Source: SIG701 sp045544955 (GTDB lineage: Bacteria; Bacillota; Clostridia; Oscillospirales; CAG-272). Taken from it: 64,000 nt of DNA. Below the pieces are notes generated by a model, which saw only the letters and a list, made by a program, of their open reading frames with translations, did not search any database and was not told the origin of the DNA. The stretch covers positions 62,001-126,000 of the forward strand of contig JAZPZY010000042.1 of assembly GCA_045544955.1 (NCBI GenBank). Reading direction: 5' to 3'. Shown in pieces: positions 57,471 through 64,000 of the stretch (position 1 is the first letter of the stretch; each line of letters opens with the position of its first letter). Both the position numbers and the translations under genes were made by a program.

Positions 57471-60400
57471 TTATTTATCAGCCATCTTTTTTGCCCGTTC
57501 GATGTATTCCTTGAAGCGATCTTCATTGCGAACGGAATTGAACCATTCCCACCCGCGGGGTGCAGTTATTGCATAATAGAGATTATTTACATCAAACCGC
57601 AGCCTGTAATCATACGACACAGGCTCTTTCGATCCGTCGGGCAGCACAATTACACCGCTGTCATATTCGTATTTTACGCCGCCAAGAAGGTCCGTATTTC
57701 CCGTGTCCAGAAGATCTCCCTTGTGCAGCAAAGCGATCTTTTCACAATACTGCAAAGCAAGATCAAGAGATACATATCCTTCTTCTTTTCTGCCGTCCCC
57801 GAACAGTGCCGCTGCCTTTACGAGGGCCGCCCACCCATAAAGAGTATACCACGCAGGCGGAACCTCTCCCTCACAGCCAAGCAGTTCCATCATGTTCATA
57901 TAATAGCTGTGAATTTCAATAGAGCGTTTGGGATTGCCTCTATTGTAGCTCGGTCTCGCAAGAAGATGGAGAATTAGGTGGAAATTATTGGCACCGTATT
58001 TCATGTGCCCCTCTTCCCTTTTCCCTTCCTCCCACAAACGTGCCTCAATGACCTCACCCTGGATCGCACTGTACTGGGTGATCGGCGGCGGGAGCTCGCG
58101 GATACCCGTGCGGTCAGCAAATACAACGATATCTCCGTCCTCATCAGCAGCGTAGGTATATTCTACCGCTCCCACAAAGCCGTCGGTCAGATCAAGCGCA
58201 TCATAGCGGCGTACAAGGCTGTCTGCCAGCGGCATAAAGCCTTCCCCGACACCCTCGTAAGAGGTCAGCTCGTAAACCGCCGTTCTTGCACCGCCGCAAT
58301 ATTCGTTTTCCGTGCGAACGATGCCGATGCCTTCGGCAAAATAGTAAACCTTTCTGCCGCCGCGATACTCATGACCGGGTCCCATTCCGCTGATATCAAG
58401 GCACACCTTGAAGCAGTTTTCAAACGTGCCCGCTTTCGTGGTAATCGTTCCGCCGTCCTCGCAGACGATCTGCGTTTTGAGTGCATTTCCGTATTTGTCG
58501 TATTCTACGATAGGAGATGCCCTCACACGCCACTCATCCGACCAGATGCAGTTTGCCGCATCCTGAAGAATACCCAAAATATCATTATAAAGGATGGGAT
58601 CTTCTGCAGCACCCATACTTCCGGTGTTTTTCCACTCAAAACTCCATCTGGGATTATAGCCGGAGAAATACAGCGAATCGTTTTTCTTCCGGATATAACT
58701 TCTCGTAAAGAAATTCCAGTGCCCCGTGGCGGTGTAGGCAGGATTAAATGTGGGGTCTGTAGCAAGTATTCTCCGTGCTGTGGATACTGCCGCCTTGGTG
58801 TGAGCCTTTTCCATGGGAGTTACTGCCAGTTGCTCGGCACGTGCAATAGCGGGATACACGTCACATATACGACAGTTACCCTTACTCTCAAGACAGTATT
58901 CATTTGAAATTTCCTGCACCGCTTCAATCCACAAATTTTCGTCGTACTTAAGCCTTTCGGTGTTTTCAAAGTAGGAAACAATGATACGTTCCTCATCGGC
59001 ATAATCCACCTTGATTTTCAACTCGGACAAAACAGTATCGGGTGAATAGGAGGGTGCGTATTCCCAGGTATTGCCGGGGAAAAGGGGAAGGAGATCCTTG
59101 CCGCCATTAATTTCATATGCACTAAGCGTACGGCTTTCGGTGACTCCGTCCGTTGTAAGCTCCTGGCGAACGATACCGACACCGTCCTTGTAGTAGGTTC
59201 TGCATACGATTTTTTTCGTATCCGTCCACTGTCTTACTTCCCAAAGCTGACAGCCATCGAATCTGCCTGCAGGCGTATCTGCCGATTCATTCTCGGAGAC
59301 AAAAGTAAGCTTTGTTCCGTCAGTGCCGATGTACGTTTCGCCTACGGCAACGTCTGCAAAAAACTGTCCGTCACAACTGGATGCGTTGAGGAAGATGCGT
59401 GCATTTCTCCGTTCCATGGAACTGAGCCAGCCCTCTCCAAAGCCTTGCTCAGAGAAATAATGCAGTTTTCCGCCAAGTATGCGGTATTCTTCTGCAGCAC
59501 CGCCGATGAGATAACGCTCCTTAGGCGTGTCCTTATGACGTGTAGATAGCTCTTCTTCCATCTTTCTTGCATAAGGCACGAGTATGCGGTAGACGTCCCT
59601 GCTTGTGAGAATCTCCTCCACCTTGTTGTATGCGGCGTTGCCTTCCTCTGCCTTTCCCTCTCGGAAAAGATTATAGCCAAGCCAGAACCACTCGCGTCCA
59701 AGAGCCTTCACAAACCCCGCTTCCCGGAGCCGCGGAATCTGCTTTTCGCGGATAAAATCGATTCTGGCACCGCCATACACCTTAGAATCCTCGCGGGCGA
59801 CGATAAAGGTCATAACTTCTTCGTTTTTGCCCTCCATAGCGGCGTCCGCAATCCGGGCAAAGAGTGCGTCGTTTTTCTTGCCTGGCAGCCACCACCAGCC
59901 GCGCATGAGTACGTCGGCGAGAGCGTGCTGCTTTTCTCTGCATTCGGGAAGCTCCTCTACCTCACGGAGCACATCTTTGTATACTTTTTCAAAACCGCTT
60001 TTGTCGTTTTTGACCTGCCAGAGTTTCAGTTCTTCCACCTTTTTCATAACACGTACAACAAGCGTATCACTGTACTTTTCATTCATAGCGCAAAGTTCCT
60101 TTCTGATTCGTTTCCGTCCATCGTGCAGCTGCCACTTGACCGTTCCCTCGGAGATCCGCATACGGTCCGCGATCTCCGCGATGGAAAGATCCTCAAAATA
60201 GTGCAGATGAATGATCTTCCGCACCTTTTCGGGCAGCATCTGAACGGTTTTATTCACCTCGTCCTGCTCTTCGGACAGTGCATACAGCTCCGCCGGATTT
60301 TCTGCACTGCCGTCCGAAATATCGAGATTTTCCACTACGTCAAACGGGAGAAAGCTGCGATATCTGCTGATCATGTTCAAGGCACAGTTCTTAGCGATAC

Positions 60401-60632
60401 GGCATACCCATAAAGCGTATTTTTTTGCATCCTGCAGAGTATTCAGTTTCATCCATGCGGTAACAAAGGCATCCTGGGCGGCATCCTCCGCCATAAAGTG
60501 ATTTTTCGTTATCTTCATGGCGGCAGATATCACCGGCTTTTGATACCGGGTTACTAAAATCTCATATGCCGTCTGCTCACCGGCAAGCGTCAGCATTACC
60601 AGCGTTTCATCCGGTTCGTTTTGATAGTACAT
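57471..60632 (-). CDS. ECF sigma factor fused to a very large C-terminal domain
   Basis: From ATG 60632 (AAGGAG 7 bases upstream; GTG 60638 is too close) the protein has 1053 residues. Sigma2 (about 20-90: AYEILVTRYQKPVISAAMKITKNHFMAEDAAQDAFVTAWMKL) and sigma4 (about 128-180: LPEKVRKIIHLHYFEDLSIAEIADRMRISEGTVKWQLHDGRKRIRKEL) are typical ECF. The remaining 870 residues have no transmembrane segment. They include helical repeats (200-360) and two beta blocks with AGxFxxC...YYxxGxGIVR motifs (TPAGRFDGCQLWEVRQW...; TKAGTFENCFKVCLDISG...), like lipoprotein-type beta barrels. A regulatory or sensing role is inferred. No anti-sigma gene is adjacent. Confidence 0.9.
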   Translation of the reverse strand: MYYQNEPDETLVMLTLAGEQTAYEILVTRYQKPVISAAMKITKNHFMAEDAAQDAFVTAWMKLNTLQDAKKYALWVCRIAKNCALNMISRYRSFLPFDVVENLDISDGSAENPAELYALSEEQDEVNKTVQMLPEKVRKIIHLHYFEDLSIAEIADRMRISEGTVKWQLHDGRKRIRKELCAMNEKYSDTLVVRVMKKVEELKLWQVKNDKSGFEKVYKDVLREVEELPECREKQHALADVLMRGWWWLPGKKNDALFARIADAAMEGKNEEVMTFIVAREDSKVYGGARIDFIREKQIPRLREAGFVKALGREWFWLGYNLFREGKAEEGNAAYNKVEEILTSRDVYRILVPYARKMEEELSTRHKDTPKERYLIGGAAEEYRILGGKLHYFSEQGFGEGWLSSMERRNARIFLNASSCDGQFFADVAVGETYIGTDGTKLTFVSENESADTPAGRFDGCQLWEVRQWTDTKKIVCRTYYKDGVGIVRQELTTDGVTESRTLSAYEINGGKDLLPLFPGNTWEYAPSYSPDTVLSELKIKVDYADEERIIVSYFENTERLKYDENLWIEAVQEISNEYCLESKGNCRICDVYPAIARAEQLAVTPMEKAHTKAAVSTARRILATDPTFNPAYTATGHWNFFTRSYIRKKNDSLYFSGYNPRWSFEWKNTGSMGAAEDPILYNDILGILQDAANCIWSDEWRVRASPIVEYDKYGNALKTQIVCEDGGTITTKAGTFENCFKVCLDISGMGPGHEYRGGRKVYYFAEGIGIVRTENEYCGGARTAVYELTSYEGVGEGFMPLADSLVRRYDALDLTDGFVGAVEYTYAADEDGDIVVFADRTGIRELPPPITQYSAIQGEVIEARLWEEGKREEGHMKYGANNFHLILHLLARPSYNRGNPKRSIEIHSYYMNMMELLGCEGEVPPAWYTLYGWAALVKAAALFGDGRKEEGYVSLDLALQYCEKIALLHKGDLLDTGNTDLLGGVKYEYDSGVIVLPDGSKEPVSYDYRLRFDVNNLYYAITAPRGWEWFNSVRNEDRFKEYIERAKKMADK

Positions 60633-60727
60633 ATGCACTCTCCTTTCTCTGAAATCGGAATATTCCTTTCTTTAAGCGCTTGTCTTTTAGACACAATTCA
60701 GAAGGAAAAGGTTGGGGCTTTACAGTA

Positions 60728-60756
60728 ATTATAGCAAAAAAATTTACGCCCGTCTA
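60728..60756 (-). promoter_or_regulatory. Promoter of the 1053-residue sigma-factor gene
   Basis: The minus strand reads TAGACG (60756-60751), a 17-base spacer and TATAAT (60733-60728), giving a leader of about 90 bases. Confidence 0.68.
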
Positions 60757-60758
60757 TA

Positions 60759-60798
60759 TAAAGCACGCTCCCCCCCGTAAGGAGTGGAGCGTGCTTTA
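60759..60798 (-). terminator. Hairpin after the 704-residue gene
   Basis: A 13-bp perfect stem (60759-60771 with 60786-60798) begins 12 bases after the stop codon. The T-run is weak. It lies just upstream of the sigma-gene promoter. Confidence 0.75.
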
Positions 60799-60810
60799 CG
60801 TGTATCCCCC

Positions 60811-62925
60811 TCACCGTCTGTGTCCGATGAGAAAGAAAATATTGCCCGTGATGTGTTTTCCCTCCAGATACGTGCCCCATTTTTCATCCTGCACAAGAGT
60901 GAACCTGGGATCCGCCTCGGGTGTCAGATCCTTTCTCTCGATGCTGGACACCGCACATTCGCATCCGGTCTCGGGGAAAAGACGCACGGTAGCGTCCTCA
61001 AGACCGCGGATACGGATCCACCGTCTGTACCGGACGTTGCCGGGGGCGGCTTCCCGGCAGGAGATCACGCCGTCCTTCTGCTCCGCGAACACACGGCACT
61101 CCCGGTGCTCTCCGCGGCTGAAACGATACGTGGCGAGGCCATCACGCATTTCCGCCTCGCATCCCATAAGGATCGGTGCCCCCTTGGGAAAATGAAAGCC
61201 GGTATCCGTGGTGGTATTGGCGTTATATACCGAGAAAACCAGGCCGTTGTCCCGGCGGATGATAGCCATGGTGGGCGGTTTCACCCCATCGTCTTTCTTT
61301 GTGAAGCGGATCTGATAGCCGAAATCGGCTAACGCTTCCCGCAGAAGCCCGGCACGTTCTTTCACGTCAAAGGAGGCAAACGGTACATCCGCCGGCAGCT
61401 TCTGCAGTTTCTCTTTCGTTCCGTATACCATTACCTGCCCGCCGGCACGGGTGAAAGCGGTCAATTTCTCAAGGATTGCCGGATTCTCAGGCACAGGCGA
61501 AAGGAGGATGCTGTTTTCGTAGAGATGCAGATCGTTCATAAGAAAATGATCTGTGGAAACCACACAGCACAGCGGCAAACCGTCGTTGATGGCGTCGCAG
61601 ATGTAGTTATCGCAGAGATTCATTTCCCGGAGCAGATCCGCATCCTCGGACGTGGTGTACTCCCGCATAGGATACACCCATACCAGCGGTGCCGGAGCAT
61701 CGGGCACGTCCTTTTCCGCCTTCAGAATATGAGGCAGCGGCTCGTTGACGCACGCATCCGGCATATTGCCAAAGGAATTATCGATGGAGAGAATATTGAG
61801 GGAATTGGCACATTCCACCCTGCCCTCGCCGGTGATACGGGAAATGGCCATGGGCAGATAGATATCGCAGGGAGAGCCGTCGTATCGATCGTACCAGGGA
61901 GAGTTGACCCACCAGGGATCGTGGAGATAATACCGGAACGGAAATGTACCGTTGGGCAGTTCGCACACGCGAGTCATATGCCCCATGATCTCCAGGCCGA
62001 AATTGTCGTTGATAGCCGCCCAGGGAGAGTTGGGCGGTGCGGTAATGTCCATGCCCGCACGGTAAATATCGTACAAAGGCACGCCATCGCTGGCATAGTC
62101 GATACCCACGGAATTGTTAGTTCCCCGCGTCTCCAGCGGGAACGAACATTCCCGGCGGAACCGCTCCCAGAAAGAAAAGACTTTCTTCTTGGTATCCGCC
62201 AGTTTTTCGGGATAATACTTCTCCCCGTCGAAGATCTTGCCGGTTTTCTCCCAGGGATTGGCACTGAAGCCAAGTCCGTTGGAGAGCCAGAGAAAGTCAA
62301 AACCCATATCGGCGAGGAACACCTGGGACTGCTTACCGAGGAACGTGCCGAAGGGCGTTCCGTCCGGAATCCCCGCCGGGTAGGCAGCATACGGACGATC
62401 GTCACCGTTCAGCAGTGCCGTAGCGTCCAGACAGCCGAATTTGCCAATGGCACCGCCGGAGCAAATTTCCTTATGGCGGTTGTATTTGAAATCGGAAATG
62501 GCAAACTCCGGGCCGATGTCAAAGGTTTCACCCACCCGGATTCTCGCTCCCGGGAATGCCTTTGACGCCTCCTCCTTCAGTAAAGAAACGATCGTCTTCA
62601 AAATTCGGTACGCCATCACAGGTGCGTCCGGCATATAATCCTGCCTCCGAAAATGAAGCGATGTCTCCAGTGGTTCGTTTTCCGAAAGCGCCGGTTGATT
62701 GGCAGTACCAAGAAAGCGCCCCCACTCAAAAGTATCCTCCATCCGGCCGGCATAGTCCAAAATCTCGCTGCCGTCGCCGGTCCAGAGCATAAAAGAAACC
62801 ATTTTTCTGTCTTTCAGCAGCGGACGCCACTGGGACATGATCCCGGCACAGACGGTGCGGATATACGAATCGTCCGTTTTTTTGAACGGCTTCAGGCTTA
62901 CTTCCAGCGTTATATTTTGAAACAT
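60811..62925 (-). CDS. Uncharacterised 704-residue protein, glycosidase-like architecture
   Basis: I do not recognise a family. The order of parts resembles GH42-like glycosidases. A barrel-like N-terminal half (about 1-410) contains LWTGDGSEILDYAGRMEDTFEWGRFLG and MGFDFLWLSNGLGFSANPWEKTGKIFDGEKYYPEKL. A Rossmann-like middle (about 410-540) has GLPLCCVVSTDHFLMNDLHLYENSILLSPVPENPAILEKLTAFTRAGGQVMVYGTKEKLQKLP, reminiscent of the GH42 trimerisation domain. A beta-rich C-terminal part (about 545-704) ends it. There is no signal peptide. The start ATG 62925 has GGGGAG and a consensus promoter. Catalytic residues cannot be identified, so glycosidase is inference. Confidence 0.82.
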   Translation of the reverse strand: MFQNITLEVSLKPFKKTDDSYIRTVCAGIMSQWRPLLKDRKMVSFMLWTGDGSEILDYAGRMEDTFEWGRFLGTANQPALSENEPLETSLHFRRQDYMPDAPVMAYRILKTIVSLLKEEASKAFPGARIRVGETFDIGPEFAISDFKYNRHKEICSGGAIGKFGCLDATALLNGDDRPYAAYPAGIPDGTPFGTFLGKQSQVFLADMGFDFLWLSNGLGFSANPWEKTGKIFDGEKYYPEKLADTKKKVFSFWERFRRECSFPLETRGTNNSVGIDYASDGVPLYDIYRAGMDITAPPNSPWAAINDNFGLEIMGHMTRVCELPNGTFPFRYYLHDPWWVNSPWYDRYDGSPCDIYLPMAISRITGEGRVECANSLNILSIDNSFGNMPDACVNEPLPHILKAEKDVPDAPAPLVWVYPMREYTTSEDADLLREMNLCDNYICDAINDGLPLCCVVSTDHFLMNDLHLYENSILLSPVPENPAILEKLTAFTRAGGQVMVYGTKEKLQKLPADVPFASFDVKERAGLLREALADFGYQIRFTKKDDGVKPPTMAIIRRDNGLVFSVYNANTTTDTGFHFPKGAPILMGCEAEMRDGLATYRFSRGEHRECRVFAEQKDGVISCREAAPGNVRYRRWIRIRGLEDATVRLFPETGCECAVSSIERKDLTPEADPRFTLVQDEKWGTYLEGKHITGNIFFLIGHRR

Positions 62926-62957
62926 ACTTTTTCTCCCCTACGCTCGGATTTTTTGCC

Positions 62958-62986
62958 ATTATAGCACGCCGCCACGGGAATGTCAA
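62958..62986 (-). promoter_or_regulatory. Consensus promoter of the 704-residue gene
   Basis: The minus strand reads TTGACA (62986-62981), a 17-base spacer and TATAAT (62963-62958). Confidence 0.9.
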
Positions 62987-63048
62987 CGGACGCAAAAAGA
63001 TCCGTTTCTTTTTGACACGAACACCGGCAGAATGGTTTGTTTTTGACA

Positions 63049-63081
63049 AAAACTCCGCATCCGTAACGGATGCGGAGTTTT
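63049..63081 (-). terminator. Terminator of the SLH-domain gene
   Basis: A perfect 15-bp stem (63049-63063 with 63067-63081) and 3-base loop follow the stop codon at 63091 by about 10 bases. Confidence 0.9.
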
Positions 63082-63090
63082 CATTTTCAA

Positions 63091-64000
63091 TTATTTCTGT
63101 GCTTCCAAAAACCGCATGAGGATCGTGGCGGCCTGTGCACGGGTTGCACTGCCGGCAGGCTCCAGCATACCGTTGCCTGCATCACCGATGAGGCCTGCAT
63201 TGCACGCCCACTTCACAGCGGGAAGTGCCCAATCGCTGACCTTATCTGCATCGGGGTAAGTGACGTCTGCATCAGCAGTTACGTCGTATCCCTTGTACTG
63301 TGCGTAGCGATACATAACCGTAGCGATCTGCTCACGGGTCAGTGCATCGGCAGGACCGAAGACGTCAGCGCCGTAGCCGCCCATAATATTGTTGGCAGCA
63401 CCCCAGGCGATGGCCTTGGAATACCACATGCCGTCTGCCACATCGGTGAACTTCACACCGTTCTGCACGGCAGGCTCACCCTCCAGACGCCACAGGATCG
63501 TCAGAAGCATAGCACGGTTCATAGCGGTATCGGGCTCGAAGGTATTTTCACCCATGCCGTTCATCATTCCCTTTTCCACGGCGTAGTGGATACCGTCGTG
63601 ATACCATGCGTTTCTGTCAATATCGATGAAGTCGTAGAGAACGCAGGTGCTGTCCTTGCCGCAAACGGCAGGAAGTTCGGGAACGACCGGTGTCTCGATC
63701 TTCTTGAAGGAGGCCGTTACCGTTACCTTATCCATAGGCATATTGAACGTGTAGGTATTGCCCACAGCCGTCAGGAGAACCGTTTTGCCGTAGTGCGTTA
63801 CTACCTGCAGAGACTCCAGCATGTAGCCTTCATCCGGCGTAACCGTCAACTGAACCATAGTGCCGTCCACTGCATTCGACTTGCTTGCAGCTACCTTACC
63901 GCCTACGGCGTCAGCAACCGTAATCTTGTGTGCGAAAGGAATGTAGAAGAACTTCTGGGACACGGTCAGCGTACCGCTTACGTATACGATATCGTTGTAG
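63091..64000 (-). CDS. Cell-surface protein with bacterial-repeat and three SLH domains, C-terminal part
   Basis: The frame is open through the right edge (residues ...YNDIVYVSGTLTVSQKFFYIPF), so the visible 303 residues are the C-terminus of a larger protein. A beta-grasp/bacterial-repeat segment (GGKVAASKSNAVDGTMVQLTVTPDEGYMLESLQVV) is followed by three S-layer homology domains. These are FIDIDRNAWYHDGIHYAVEKGMMNGMGENTFEPDTAMNRAM, FTDVADGMWYSKAIAWGAANNIMGGYGADVFGPADALTREQ and YPDADKVSDWALPAVKWACNAGLIGDAGNGMLEPAGSATRAQ. SLH domains anchor proteins to secondary wall polymers. The start lies outside the window, and an internal GTG at 63963 is not a start. Function depends on the missing part. 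Confidence 0.94.
   Translation of the reverse strand, partial: YNDIVYVSGTLTVSQKFFYIPFAHKITVADAVGGKVAASKSNAVDGTMVQLTVTPDEGYMLESLQVVTHYGKTVLLTAVGNTYTFNMPMDKVTVTASFKKIETPVVPELPAVCGKDSTCVLYDFIDIDRNAWYHDGIHYAVEKGMMNGMGENTFEPDTAMNRAMLLTILWRLEGEPAVQNGVKFTDVADGMWYSKAIAWGAANNIMGGYGADVFGPADALTREQIATVMYRYAQYKGYDVTADADVTYPDADKVSDWALPAVKWACNAGLIGDAGNGMLEPAGSATRAQAATILMRFLEAQK

Overview
The window reads as chromosome of an anaerobic, low- to mid-GC Gram-positive bacterium of class Clostridia, probably a gut Oscillospiraceae-like organism. The evidence is a WalRK two-component operon with YycH/YycI partners, Rex, an Etf-linked flavin lactate dehydrogenase, a [4Fe-4S] serine dehydratase, a dockerin-bearing BspA-like surface protein, SLH repeats, and promoters of the TTGACA-17-TATAAT type. 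No phage or conjugative genes were seen.

Layout. 0-1.5 kb: two CobW/G3E GTPases on one transcript, one with a very His-rich metal-binding insert. 1.6-4.8 kb: three little-known membrane or beta-propeller proteins and an Fe-S flavoprotein reductase, AT-richer than the rest. 4.9-8.0 kb: Nif3-like, TrmK, DUF1858 and MurA. 8.2-16.4 kb: one long minus-strand operon running pseudouridine synthase, DUF3810 peptidase-like, degenerate polysaccharide deacetylase, walR, walK, yycH, yycI, i.e. envelope stress control. 16.5 kb: sfsA, divergent from that operon. 17.3-22.9 kb: a 1860-residue secreted protein with transglutaminase-like domain, BspA LRRs and dockerin.

23-36.7 kb is an amino-sugar region. A hexapeptide protein, GlmM and GlmS make glucosamine phosphates. 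NagA, a GNAT protein and a NagB-like isomerase break them down. A DMT transporter, a PIG-L deacetylase, a GH20 hexosaminidase, a cupin, DUF6440 and a DHDPS/NanA-family aldolase follow, with tRNA-Ile2 in between. 36.7-40.3 kb: an AraC regulator divergent from etfB-etfA-glcD, which resembles the electron-bifurcating lactate dehydrogenase LctBCD. 40.4-44.3 kb: metF, a separate MetH reactivation-domain protein, and metH. 44.4-50.2 kb: a DMT transporter, a second GH20, an HTH-fused serine dehydratase and an UlaG-like hydrolase. 50.3-54.9 kb: an AT-rich XRE-TPR regulator, a palindromic MITE-like repeat, a PQ-loop-like protein, a DMT transporter, fumarase and Rex. 55.2-55.6 kb: tRNA-Met and tRNA-Glu. 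55.7-60.6 kb: two ECF sigma factors with very large C-terminal extensions. 60.8-62.9 kb: an uncharacterised glycosidase-like protein. 63.1 kb to the end: the C-terminus of an SLH surface protein.

The most unusual observation is a pair of about 165-bp elements, at 32022-32184 (minus) and 55351-55515 (plus). Each sits immediately 3' of a tRNA gene and ends in a copy of that tRNA's own T-arm 3' half. Each carries a terminator and then a three-way-junction structure. The two have the same spacing (17-nt hairpin, ATA, 10-bp stem, 30-nt loop, 10-bp stem), but the stem sequences differ with pairing preserved. This looks like a small tRNA-targeting element or structured RNA family. The paired giant ECF sigma factors with near-identical terminators are the second most interesting locus.
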